Positions 7,489 to 16,200 of a DNA stretch of 57,131 nt are shown piece by piece. Within the stretch, counting starts at the first letter, position 1. Every line of letters starts with the position of its first letter. Location of the stretch: the NCBI GenBank assembly GCA_036004405.1, contig DASYRM010000139.1:1-57131 (forward strand). The letters run 5' to 3'. The position numbers were made by a program, and so were the translations under genes. The stretch is from DASYRM01 sp036004405 (lineage in GTDB: Bacteria; Acidobacteriota; Vicinamibacteria; Vicinamibacterales; UBA2999). A model generated the notes under the pieces. That model ran no database searches, was not told the origin of the DNA, and worked only from the letters and a program-made list of their open reading frames with translations.

Positions 7489-10154
7489 CACCGGCTCATC
7501 ACCGTCGATCGCAGGCGTCCGCCGAACCCGAGCGCCACCACGTCGACCGCGCGCGTGTCGAGCTCGACGAAAGCGCCGCCGCGCAGCCCCGAGAACACGC
7601 GCTTGGCCACTTCGAGATGGTCGAAGCGGAACCCGGTCGGGTGGGAATAGAACGCCAGAGTGTCGGTGCCGCAGAGCGGGGCCAGATACGAGAAGCCGCC
7701 GTAGGTGCCGACGAACGCCTCGGCATCGCGGATGATCTGGGTCTGCACGGCGAGGTTGTCCTCGGGGCGCATCAGGTGCTCGACCGAGTGCAGACGCCCG
7801 CGCACCTGCGGCGGGATGTCCTCGTGATCGTCGAAGCGCACGCCGGTGTTGAGCAGCACCACGTCGACGTGCTGCGTCAGCTCGGTCAGGAACGCGGCGA
7901 TGAAGGCGCGGTTCTCCGCCGTATCGGGCAGCGCCGAGTTGCCGTAGAACTTGGCCGCCACGTAGCGCTCGGGCAGCAGGTGCCGCTGCGCCCACGGCTC
8001 CTGCGGCGGAATGGTGACGAACTGCGTGAACGCCTCCACGAGCGTGATCGGCGCGCGCTGGAACCAGAAGGGTTCGAACAGCCGGTACATCTCCGACGGA
8101 TGCAGCAGCACCGGATCCTTCAGCCGGCGCTCGGCGGTGACCCGCGCGATGATGTCCTTGTCGAAGTCCGACACCTCCATGTGCTTCAGCCGGCCGCGCT
8201 GCGCGATGATGCGCTCCTCGTTGCGCGTGCGGAACTCGTCGGGCGTGTAGTAGCGCAGCACGTCCTCGTAGTGCGGGGTCAGGTGCGAGTACCACGGCGC
8301 CGCACCGCCGCGCGAGACCACCACCAGCTGCTCGGGGTCGAGGTTGCCGTAGGTCTTGGCCCAGGTGAGGAACGGGATCCAGTAGAGCAGCTCGAAGCCG
8401 GTCTCGGACAGCCACGGCCCGACCACGATGGGCCGGCCGCTTCGGCCGAGCAGTGTCACCAGCTCGCGCGCTTCGCGCGCCTCCTCGAGGTCCCAGCCGG
8501 CCAGCCGCTTGGCCGGATCACGCGGCCGCCCCAGCTTCGGCGTCAGGGCGCCGCTCGGCAGGTCGTCGAAGATGCGCGGCCGCTTGCCGAGCGCGCGCGC
8601 CGCGAACTGCTTGAGATCGATCAGCAGCCGGCGGCGCACCTCGCGGTATTCCTTGCGGATGCGGTTGCGCGCGTGCTTGCGCCACAGCTGCGTGCGCACG
8701 TTCAGCGCGAGCACGCCGGCCACGAGCGACAGCGGGATGCGCCACAGCCAGCCGGTCAGGCTGATGCCGGCGCGCCCCCGGACCGGCTGGGCGACCACGC
8801 GTTCGAGCGCCTCGACGAACCGCGGGGTCGCCGGTTGATCGAGCCCGAACGGCCGGATGAACCCGGCGGCAAACGCCTCGGCCTTCGGGTCGCCGCCGCC
8901 GTCGCCCGCCAGGCTGTCGGCGAGCAGCGCCAGGTGCTCGTCGAAGCTGCGCGCCACGCGCAGCAGCCCGCCGTTGACGTTGAGGAGGTACTGGAAGTGG
9001 ATCGTGCCTTCCTGGTTGTGCGACGAAATCCCGGGGAGCAGCACCGTGTGCACCGGCTTCCCGACGCACGCGGCTTCGAGAAAGGCGCTAGTGTTGAGCC
9101 CGGCCACCGCAGCGCTGTAGTACATCGAATCGAAGTAGTCGTCCTTCGATTCGGCGTCGACCGGGTGCGCGCCCCAGAACGCCAGGTTGCGGTACCCCGA
9201 GAGGTCGACGTCCCGCCATTCGTCCAGCCGGGCCGGATGCGGCCGCACCAGGATGCCGATGTCCTTCAGCCGCGGATCGGGGCTGGATCGCAGCGCGTGG
9301 ATCCACTCGCGCACGAACTCCGGCTCGTCGGCGGTGCCGCGGAAGAGGGACGAGCAGACGTAGAGCACGAAGAGACGGTCGCCGCGCAGCCCCACGCGCT
9401 CGCAGAAGGCCTGGCGCGACCGCGACGGCGCCCGCCCCCACCAGTGGTCGTAGCTCTGGGCACCGGTGACGGTGACGCACTCGGCGGGGATGCCGTGCAT
9501 CTGCACCGCCTCGCCCTTCTGCACTTCGTTCCAGACCAGCACGGCGTCGGGCCAGGCGCGCAGGAGCGACTTGCTCGACAGGTGATCCCAGCTCCCCACG
9601 GGAAGCACCGTGCGCATCCCGAGGCGGCGGGCGGCCGCGAAGTGATCGAGCTGCGGAGAGCCGATGTCCACCAGCGGCGTAATCAGCACGGCGTCGGGGT
9701 TGCGCGCGGCGATGTAGCGCTTGAGATCGCCGTCGATCGGCAGGCCGCGTTCGAGCCCGCGCAGGACCGCGCGCAGCAGCCCCCGCGCGGCCGGCGACCG
9801 TCCGAGCGCCCCGCTCATCGCCCGCACCACGCCCTGCGGCGCGCGTTCGCGCGCGCGATCACCGAGGTGCGGCGTGTTGGCGTAGGCCGGCTCGAGGAAG
9901 CGGAGGTAGTCGAGCCCGAGCCGGATCTTCCGCGCCAGCTCCGACCAGCCGTCCACGCCGCGTCCGGGGGCGTTGCCCATCGAAAGCCGGTCGGGATGCC
10001 GGGCGACGAGGCGCTCGACCATCTGGCGCCCGCCCATCGACTCCTCGCGATCGACGGCCAGGTGCACGTCGTGCCCCTTGGCGGCGAGGGCGTCGATCGC
10101 CGCCTCGAAGTTGCGGAAGTAGGACCAGTGCCGCGCGAAGAACAGTAGCTTCAT
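7488..10154 (-). CDS. Two-domain fusion: GT-B-like array family plus YWIPFL family
   Basis: An 888-residue fusion. Residues 1 to about 455 belong to the family repeated ten times in this window: MKLLFF start, SWDHLSSK (188-195), VWNEVQ (207-212), VTGAQSYD (229-236), RPHP (304-307), GLNTSAFLE (352-360) and QEGTIHF (381-387). A linker follows with one hydrophobic stretch (about 468-485) and basic helices. Residues from about 575 carry VVGPWLSETGFELLYWIPFL (577-596) and the rest of the family seen alone at 5441-6508 and 44524-45816. The fusion indicates that the two families act in the same step or in consecutive steps. The ATG at 10154 matches the family N-terminus; the upstream stop is 19 bases away. 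Confidence 0.88.
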   Translation of the reverse strand: MKLLFFARHWSYFRNFEAAIDALAAKGHDVHLAVDREESMGGRQMVERLVARHPDRLSMGNAPGRGVDGWSELARKIRLGLDYLRFLEPAYANTPHLGDRARERAPQGVVRAMSGALGRSPAARGLLRAVLRGLERGLPIDGDLKRYIAARNPDAVLITPLVDIGSPQLDHFAAARRLGMRTVLPVGSWDHLSSKSLLRAWPDAVLVWNEVQKGEAVQMHGIPAECVTVTGAQSYDHWWGRAPSRSRQAFCERVGLRGDRLFVLYVCSSLFRGTADEPEFVREWIHALRSSPDPRLKDIGILVRPHPARLDEWRDVDLSGYRNLAFWGAHPVDAESKDDYFDSMYYSAAVAGLNTSAFLEAACVGKPVHTVLLPGISSHNQEGTIHFQYLLNVNGGLLRVARSFDEHLALLADSLAGDGGGDPKAEAFAAGFIRPFGLDQPATPRFVEALERVVAQPVRGRAGISLTGWLWRIPLSLVAGVLALNVRTQLWRKHARNRIRKEYREVRRRLLIDLKQFAARALGKRPRIFDDLPSGALTPKLGRPRDPAKRLAGWDLEEAREARELVTLLGRSGRPIVVGPWLSETGFELLYWIPFLTWAKTYGNLDPEQLVVVSRGGAAPWYSHLTPHYEDVLRYYTPDEFRTRNEERIIAQRGRLKHMEVSDFDKDIIARVTAERRLKDPVLLHPSEMYRLFEPFWFQRAPITLVEAFTQFVTIPPQEPWAQRHLLPERYVAAKFYGNSALPDTAENRAFIAAFLTELTQHVDVVLLNTGVRFDDHEDIPPQVRGRLHSVEHLMRPEDNLAVQTQIIRDAEAFVGTYGGFSYLAPLCGTDTLAFYSHPTGFRFDHLEVAKRVFSGLRGGAFVELDTRAVDVVALGFGGRLRSTVMSR

Positions 10155-10173
10155 GCCATCTGCAAAGACGTGG

Positions 10174-11982
10174 TCAGAGCTGGCGCCGGACCGCGCGCTT
10201 GGCGGCACCACCGGCGTGCCGCGCCCGTTTGACGAGAGTGCTCGAGGTGCGGCGGCGCCAGGCCGAGACGCGCCGCGACGATTCGTACCATGCGCGCCAC
10301 ACGGCGCGCCGGGCCCGCTTGAGGCCGCCCGACCGCAGCTCGTGTGCCGCACCCGCCGCGCGATATCCGGTCGCGGCCAGGGCAACGGCCGCGGCGAGCG
10401 GCGGGCGCAGCGCATACGCCCACAGCGGACGATCTTCGGCGAGCGCCCGCGCCACGTACGCCAGCAGCAGTCCGGCCGGGCGGGTCAGCACCACCCAGGC
10501 CGGATCGAGCCGGCCCGCCGGCGGCGGCGACGCGAGGTGGCGCTCGATCGCGCCGGCAAACACCGGAACGGCGGGCCTGTCGAGACCGTGCGGCCGCACG
10601 AAGGCCTGCACGAAGGCGCGCCGGGCGGCGCCATCTCCCGGGCCATCGCGGAGCAGGGCCGACAGCTGCGCGACGTGCTCGTCGAGCGAAGCCGCGGCCC
10701 GCACCGGCCCGCCGTCGCCGACCAGATGGCGGAAATGCAGCGTCCCTTCCTGCGCGTGCGCGAACTCCGGCGTGCGAATCGTGAAGACCGGCCGCCCGAC
10801 AATCGACGCCTCGATCTGCGCGCTGGTGTTGATGCCGACCACCGCCTCGCTGAAGTACATCGATTCGAAGAAGTCGCGCTGGAAGCCCTCGGCGTTGGGA
10901 TCGGTCCCGATCGGCGGCCACAGCGCGACGCCCGGTGCGAGCGCCGGATCGAACGTGCGCCACTGGCGCGCATTGGCCGGGTGGGGGCGCACCAGCACGC
11001 CGAGGTTTGCCACGGCGGGATCGCCCGCGTGGCGCAGCGCCGAGACCCAGCGCTCGGCAAACGGCACTTCGTCCGGCGCGATGAAGATCGACGACCCGAG
11101 ATAGAGCACGAACGGCCGCGCCGGATCCAGCGCCACGTCGCGGCAGAACTCCTCGCGGCTGCGCGTCGGCCGCGCCGCGAACCAGCGGTCGAAAAGCTGC
11201 GCGCCGGTCACGACGACCTGGTCCGGCCTGGCGCGGTGCAGCGACACCGCCTCGCGCTTCTGCGCCTCGTTCCAGACGACGATGCGCTCGGGCAGCACGC
11301 GGACGAGCCCCTTGCTCGTCAGGTTGTCCCAGCTGGCCACGCAGAGCGCGCTGCGAACGCCGAGCGCGCGCGCCGCCTTCACGTAGTCGACCTGCTGTGA
11401 ACCCAGCTCGATGAGCGGTGTCACGAGCAGCAGGTCGGGCCGGCGATCGCGGACGAAGTCCATGGTCGCCTCGCTGGTCGGGATGACCCGTTCCAGGCCC
11501 CGAAGAGCCGCCGCGACCATCGGGCGCGCGCCGACCGCCACGGCCCCGCGGGCGATCGACGCGAACACCCGCGGCAGCCGCTTCTCGGCACGAGCCCGCA
11601 GCTGCACCGCGTCGCGAAACGCCGGATCGAAAAACCGCAGGTAGTCGGCGAGCAGGCGGATGGTGGTCGCGAGGCTCTCCCACGCCTCCTCCCGCGCCTG
11701 TCGGGAGAAGCGCCGCGCCGGGCGCTGGCCGCTGCGCGACGCCCCATGGTCGGCGCGGGCCAGGAACTGGCGGACGCTCTCGCGCCGTTCCGGCGTGGTG
11801 CCGCACGTGATCCGGGGCGACCGCTGCGCCAGGCGCTGCGCGGTGACGTCCTCGCCGAGCTTACGGCGCGTGATCTCGAACGCCACGTGCACGTCGTGTC
11901 CGGCGGCGGCGAGCGCGGTCAGGGCGTCGTCGTAATAGCGGACGAACCCCGGGTGCAGCATGACGAAGAGGATGCGGCTCAC
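10174..11982 (-). CDS. GT-B-like array family member (SWDNL type)
   Basis: A 602-residue member of the ten-copy family: RILFVML start, DYLRF, PDLLLVTPL, SWDNLTSK, VWNEAQKREA, VTGAQLFDRWF, LVRPHP, GINTSAQIEA and QEGTLHFRHL. It belongs to the subgroup with Asn instead of His after SWD, together with 14197-16194 and 26642-28288. After the conserved part it has one or two hydrophobic stretches and a strongly basic C-terminal tail ending in AVRRQL, likely for contact with the inner membrane. The GTG at 11982 overlaps the upstream stop by 4 bases (GTGA) and begins exactly where relatives begin. Likely a glycosyl- or glycerophosphotransferase-like enzyme; substrate unknown. Confidence 0.87.
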   Translation of the reverse strand: MSRILFVMLHPGFVRYYDDALTALAAAGHDVHVAFEITRRKLGEDVTAQRLAQRSPRITCGTTPERRESVRQFLARADHGASRSGQRPARRFSRQAREEAWESLATTIRLLADYLRFFDPAFRDAVQLRARAEKRLPRVFASIARGAVAVGARPMVAAALRGLERVIPTSEATMDFVRDRRPDLLLVTPLIELGSQQVDYVKAARALGVRSALCVASWDNLTSKGLVRVLPERIVVWNEAQKREAVSLHRARPDQVVVTGAQLFDRWFAARPTRSREEFCRDVALDPARPFVLYLGSSIFIAPDEVPFAERWVSALRHAGDPAVANLGVLVRPHPANARQWRTFDPALAPGVALWPPIGTDPNAEGFQRDFFESMYFSEAVVGINTSAQIEASIVGRPVFTIRTPEFAHAQEGTLHFRHLVGDGGPVRAAASLDEHVAQLSALLRDGPGDGAARRAFVQAFVRPHGLDRPAVPVFAGAIERHLASPPPAGRLDPAWVVLTRPAGLLLAYVARALAEDRPLWAYALRPPLAAAVALAATGYRAAGAAHELRSGGLKRARRAVWRAWYESSRRVSAWRRRTSSTLVKRARHAGGAAKRAVRRQL

Positions 11983-12785
11983 GCAGCAGCCTCCACCTGA
12001 CACGCCGCCAGCCGCCCGTCGCCGATGAATCCATCGTCGGGCCCCCACACCGCGACCGTCGGCACCCGCGCCGCCAGCAGCGTGCCCGCGGCAATCGCAC
12101 CCTCACGGAAGCGACGCTGGCCGTCGCGCTCCTGCCACACGCCGGTGACGCCCGCGTGCATCTCGCGCGCCGCGTCGAGGATCTCCGCCGCGCTCAACTG
12201 ACGGAAGCCGATGTTGCGAAGATTGCGGTAGTAGCCCTCGGTCAGCCGCTCCTCCACCGGCACCGTGCGCCCGGTGTCGAGATCGATCGCGTGCCGCACG
12301 GCGTACACGCCGTCGGGATGAATCGGATAGCCGCTGAAGATGTCGTCCAGATTCACGGCGAGCGACGGCCTGCCCGCCTCGGCGGCCGCCTGCTGCACCT
12401 CGACGGCATCGGTCACGACGAACCGCGCCGCGGCCAGCGACGCCGCGTCGGGCTCCGGCCTCTCGACCAGGCGCCAACCCGCATCGCGCAGGAACGCCAG
12501 CGCGGGCGCGAACGAGTCGAGCGGCTGTCGCAGAGCGATCACCACCGGGGCCGTGCGGTCGCCCGCGCCGCCGTTCGCCGCGGTCATCGCTTGACGCACC
12601 CGGCGTCGCGGGTAGCGTTCAGGCACCGGCGTCAGCCGGGCGCTGCGGCCCAGCGCGCGCTGCGTGATCGCACGCAGGCGCGTCCGCAACGCCAGCGGCA
12701 GGCGCTCGTCGCCGGCGTGGCGGCGCGTTTCGTAGGCCAGCTCGCGCCAGAACGCGGCAGCAGCCGTCTGTGGGCGCGGCGTCAT
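11979..12785 (-). CDS. Hypothetical protein, possible TIGR04372-like transferase fragment
   Basis: A 268-residue protein. The N-terminal ~60 residues are basic and helical. The middle has VVIALRQ and RFVVTDAVEV strands, then NLDDIFSGYPIHPDGVYAVR, DTGR and an EILDAAREM helix. The order of a loop with a DTGR-like turn followed by an EILDAAREM helix resembles the C-terminal part of the putative glycosyltransferase family TIGR04372; this is a weak match made by eye. The ATG at 12785 overlaps the upstream stop by 4 bases. The longer frame to 14024 is a shadow of the membrane protein upstream. If the resemblance is right, the usual N-terminal nucleotide-binding half is largely missing. Confidence 0.7.
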   Translation of the reverse strand: MTPRPQTAAAAFWRELAYETRRHAGDERLPLALRTRLRAITQRALGRSARLTPVPERYPRRRVRQAMTAANGGAGDRTAPVVIALRQPLDSFAPALAFLRDAGWRLVERPEPDAASLAAARFVVTDAVEVQQAAAEAGRPSLAVNLDDIFSGYPIHPDGVYAVRHAIDLDTGRTVPVEERLTEGYYRNLRNIGFRQLSAAEILDAAREMHAGVTGVWQERDGQRRFREGAIAAGTLLAARVPTVAVWGPDDGFIGDGRLAACQVEAAA

Positions 12786-14200
12786 TTCATCTCGAAGAGT
12801 CCGGTCCACCGTTCGAGCAGCACCGGCCTGGCGGGGTGTCGCAGCAGCGCGTCGTCGTAGAGCTGCTGCTTGAGCGCCTCCACCGGCGGCGGCATCGGCA
12901 CACGGCGTGACGCGACCCAGTCGTCCACGTAGACCCACTGGTTGCGCACGTCGAGCGCCGTGTCGGCCAGCGACGCATGAATGCCGACGGCGCGCACCGC
13001 CCACCCGCTCGAGAGCACGAACAAGACCGAGGCCGCCGCCCACGGCGCGACGCGCCGCACCGACGCCGCCTCGACGAGCCGGCGGCAGGCCACGAACACC
13101 GCCCCGGCGTAGAAGAAACCGGCCGGCGCCAGGATCACGTCCTTGGTATAGGCGTAGCCGAGCGCGGCGTTGGCCACGAGCATCGCGCAGAAGAGCGCCA
13201 GGATCTGATCGTCGCGCTCGAAGCGGCGGGCCAGCCAGACGTGCCGTCGGGTCCACACCGCGTGGAGCACCAGCACGGACGCCAGCAGCGTCGTCGCGGC
13301 GCCGATCGCCATCGGCAGGTCGAGCCCGCCGCGCCGGACGCTGGCGGTCAGCTGGAAGATGCCGTCGCGCGGCTCTCTGGCCAGCATCCCGAGCAGCGAG
13401 GCGCCGAGATTGTAGGCGTAGAACGGCAGCACGCCGGTGCCGAACATCTCGTGCAGCTCGCCGCCACCGTAGCGTCGGAAGCCGAACCCGGCTTCGCGAT
13501 CCGCGAGCGTGGGCATGCCGACGTCGAGCACGAACAGGCGCACCACGAAGTAGAGCGCGAGCACGGCGGTGGCGGCGGCCAGCCCGGGACGCGACACGCC
13601 GCGCAGGCCGGCCATGGCTCCGGCTACGAGCACCACCCACACGAGCACGCCGCTCTCGAGCGTCAGCGCCGACACCGCCAGCAGCGCCACCGCCAGCACA
13701 TCGGTCCACCATTGCCGCGGCGCGAACGACAGGTTGGCCGCGGCGGCACACGCCACGACGATGGTCAGGTAGTGGTTGATCGGGAACGCCTCGCGCAGCG
13801 TGTCGGCAAACGTGTGGCCGCCCACGAGCACCGCGAGGGCGAGCGGCAACGACACCAGCCCGGCGGCCGAGCGCGGCCGCACCAGGCGGACGAAGAGCGC
13901 CACGAGCACCAGCACGTGCGCCACGTGCACGAAACGGAAGGCGTAGTGGTACTGGCCGTGGGCGAGCTCGTAGACGATCTTCAGCTGCACATAGCGCCCG
14001 GGACGCAGGAAGGAGTGCTGCCACAGCGCGGCGCTCACGAGCTCGGTCATCGATTGGCGCAGGCTGGCCAGATCCGAGAAGCAGTCCGACACCTGGATCG
14101 GAATGCGCATCAGGAAGTAGCCGAGCAGCCCCGCCACGAGCATCGCGTATCCGTAGGCGAGCCCGGTCCAGCGCCGGTCATCGGACGCGGCGGCGATCAC
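12782..14200 (-). CDS. Membrane protein, set II paralog
   Basis: About 472 residues with nine to ten membrane segments, paralogous to 3251-4663. Shared motifs are HTFADTLREAFPINHYL, an ESGVLVWVV segment, FYAYNLGASLLGML and EPRDGIF. A GTG at 14200 gives a 4-base GTGA overlap with the upstream stop and is chosen; the ATG at 14245 would overlap by 49 bases. The gene upstream carries, fused to its C-terminus, the same anchored module that follows the paralog as a separate gene, so the two proteins probably work together. Conserved His, Arg and Glu in loops suggest an enzyme, perhaps GT-C-like. Confidence 0.83.
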   Translation of the reverse strand: MIAAASDDRRWTGLAYGYAMLVAGLLGYFLMRIPIQVSDCFSDLASLRQSMTELVSAALWQHSFLRPGRYVQLKIVYELAHGQYHYAFRFVHVAHVLVLVALFVRLVRPRSAAGLVSLPLALAVLVGGHTFADTLREAFPINHYLTIVVACAAAANLSFAPRQWWTDVLAVALLAVSALTLESGVLVWVVLVAGAMAGLRGVSRPGLAAATAVLALYFVVRLFVLDVGMPTLADREAGFGFRRYGGGELHEMFGTGVLPFYAYNLGASLLGMLAREPRDGIFQLTASVRRGGLDLPMAIGAATTLLASVLVLHAVWTRRHVWLARRFERDDQILALFCAMLVANAALGYAYTKDVILAPAGFFYAGAVFVACRRLVEAASVRRVAPWAAASVLFVLSSGWAVRAVGIHASLADTALDVRNQWVYVDDWVASRRVPMPPPVEALKQQLYDDALLRHPARPVLLERWTGLFEMK

Positions 14201-16194
14201 TGCGACCGCGCCTCGATAGCGCGCAGCGTCTCGCCCGCGCGGCACGACGGCGCGCCGTCCGGCGACAGCTGGGCCACCACCTCACCCGCGCCGATGTCGG
14301 CCGCCAGGCAGGCAAGGTGCGCGCGCGTCGGCTCGTCGGGAATGCCTCCGAGGCTGCGAACCAGCAGGATCAGCCGGCCGCGGCGGCTCCACACCGCCGC
14401 CTCGCCGGCGGTCACCCGCGTGACGGCCGAGGAGATGATCTCGGGCCGCACGTCCACCACGGCCAGCGGGTCGCCGCCCTGGCGCAGGAAACGCACGATC
14501 TCCGGCGCCATGCCCATGCCGGCCGCCTCGGCGGCGTTGCGCGGCGGCGCATACGCGAACGGCGTGTGGCCGCCCAGCTCCGAGACGACGAACCCGGCCA
14601 CGAGGAGCGTCGCCGCCACCAGCGGGGCGGCTGCGGCCACGGCGACGATGGCCGGCACGCTGGCGCGGGCCGCCGCCGCGGTTGGCGTCTTCCCCGCCTT
14701 CGGCCCCGCGCCCCGCTTGCGCCGTTCTGACGGCGACAGCAGCAGCGAGGTGGCGGCCGTGAGCGGCGCCAACAGGACTCGGCCGGCGCGCGCGGCGAGA
14801 CTTGCACGAACCGGGGCCGGGGCCGGCGTCTCCCCGTAGCGTTCGAGCGCTTCGACGAGGCGTGGCATCGACGGCTGATCGAGCCCCTGCGGCCGGATGA
14901 ACGCGTGCACGAAGCGCTGGAGCTCGCGCCGCGCGCCCGCCGGATCGGCCAACACCGCACCGAGCTGACGCACGTGATCCGCGAAGCTGTTCGCGACCCG
15001 GAGGAACCCGCCGTTCTCGGGCAGGAGGTAGCGATAGTGGAGCGTCCCGTCCTGCGTCCCCGCGAACTGCGGCGTCTCGATCGACAGCACCGGACGGCCG
15101 ACGATGGCCGCCTCGATCATCGCGCTGGTGTTGATGCCGACGACCGCGTCGCAGAAGAAGAGCGAGTCGAAGAGCCCGGCACGGCTGGCCTCGTCGACCG
15201 GGTCGTAGCCGCCGCGCGGCCACACCGCCACGCCCGGCAAGCCGGCGAAGACATCCGGGTTCCAGGCCCGGCCGTTGTAGGGATGCGGCCGCACCAGGAC
15301 GCGGAGATCATGCACGGCGGGGTCGGCGCTCGCCCGCAGCGCCTCGATCCACTCGCGCACGAACGGCATCTCGACCTCGGCGCGGGCGATGAAGATCGAC
15401 GACCCGGTGAAGAGCACGAACGGGCCGTCGTCCGGCAGGCCGACCTCGCGGCAGAACGCCTCGCGCGTCCGTGACGGCGCGCGGTCGAACCAGCGGTCGA
15501 ACGGCTGCGCGCCAGTGACCGCAATCGCGCGCGCCTCCACGCGGTGATAGCGCACGGCCTCGCGCTGCTGCGACTCGTTCCACACCGCCACCAGGCCGGT
15601 CTCGACCTTGAGGTCGCCCTTGTTGGTGAGATTGTCCCAGCTCGCCACCAGCACACCCGTGCGGATGCCGCGGGCGTGCGCCGCACGCACCAGATCTACC
15701 TGATCGGAGGCGGGCTCGACCAGCGGTGACACCAGCACGAGGTCGGGACGCTCGCGGTCGAGGAAGGCGAGCAGCGGCGGCGCCGGAGGAATCGCGCGCT
15801 CGACCGCCGCGAGGCCGCGCATGAGCGCCCGCACCGTGGCCGGCCCCAACGACCGGAGGCCATCCAGCCGCTGCAGACCAGCGGGCAGCGCCTGGCGTTT
15901 CACCCGGGCACGCAGCAGCGCCGCACCGGCCAGGTCGGGGTGCAGGTAGCGGACGAAGTCCATCGTGCCGCGGACGGCCGTCGCGAGCGCTCTCCACCGA
16001 TCCGCCCGCGGCGGCACCAGACCGGCCACCGTAATCCGAGGATCGCCGTCGATGACGTCGAAGCGCACGGGCTTCCCTTCGCGCACCATGCTGGCGGCCA
16101 ACCGCACGTCGTGGCCCCGGCGGGCCAGCTCGCGGACGGTCTCGTCATAGAACCGGAGATACTCCGGCGACGACATCGCGAAGAGAATTCTCAT
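14197..16194 (-). CDS. GT-B-like array family member fused to membrane-anchored module
   Basis: A 665-residue protein. Residues 1 to about 470 are the ten-copy family (RILFAMSSPEYLRFYDE start, SWDNLTNK, VWNESQQREA, VTGAQPFDRWF, LVRPHP, GINTSAMIEAAI, QDGTLHYRYL). A membrane segment at about 513-538 leads to a C-terminal module (about 553-665) with C629 and C651 that matches the stand-alone protein at 2796-3251. No other copy of the array family has this module. The predicted topology places the transferase in the cytoplasm and the module across the membrane. The start is 6 bases from the upstream stop. The next gene downstream is the set II membrane protein. Confidence 0.87.
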   Translation of the reverse strand: MRILFAMSSPEYLRFYDETVRELARRGHDVRLAASMVREGKPVRFDVIDGDPRITVAGLVPPRADRWRALATAVRGTMDFVRYLHPDLAGAALLRARVKRQALPAGLQRLDGLRSLGPATVRALMRGLAAVERAIPPAPPLLAFLDRERPDLVLVSPLVEPASDQVDLVRAAHARGIRTGVLVASWDNLTNKGDLKVETGLVAVWNESQQREAVRYHRVEARAIAVTGAQPFDRWFDRAPSRTREAFCREVGLPDDGPFVLFTGSSIFIARAEVEMPFVREWIEALRASADPAVHDLRVLVRPHPYNGRAWNPDVFAGLPGVAVWPRGGYDPVDEASRAGLFDSLFFCDAVVGINTSAMIEAAIVGRPVLSIETPQFAGTQDGTLHYRYLLPENGGFLRVANSFADHVRQLGAVLADPAGARRELQRFVHAFIRPQGLDQPSMPRLVEALERYGETPAPAPVRASLAARAGRVLLAPLTAATSLLLSPSERRKRGAGPKAGKTPTAAAARASVPAIVAVAAAAPLVAATLLVAGFVVSELGGHTPFAYAPPRNAAEAAGMGMAPEIVRFLRQGGDPLAVVDVRPEIISSAVTRVTAGEAAVWSRRGRLILLVRSLGGIPDEPTRAHLACLAADIGAGEVVAQLSPDGAPSCRAGETLRAIEARSQ

Positions 16195-16200
16195 TCGACG

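Noticed and set aside
7413..10148. 911-residue open frame on the plus strand
   Set aside because: Antisense to the clearly coding 7488-10154 gene; composition is Arg/Pro/His rich and has no domain. A GC-rich shadow.
12977..14839. 620-residue open frame on the plus strand
   Set aside because: Shadow of the set II membrane protein and the neighbouring transferase.
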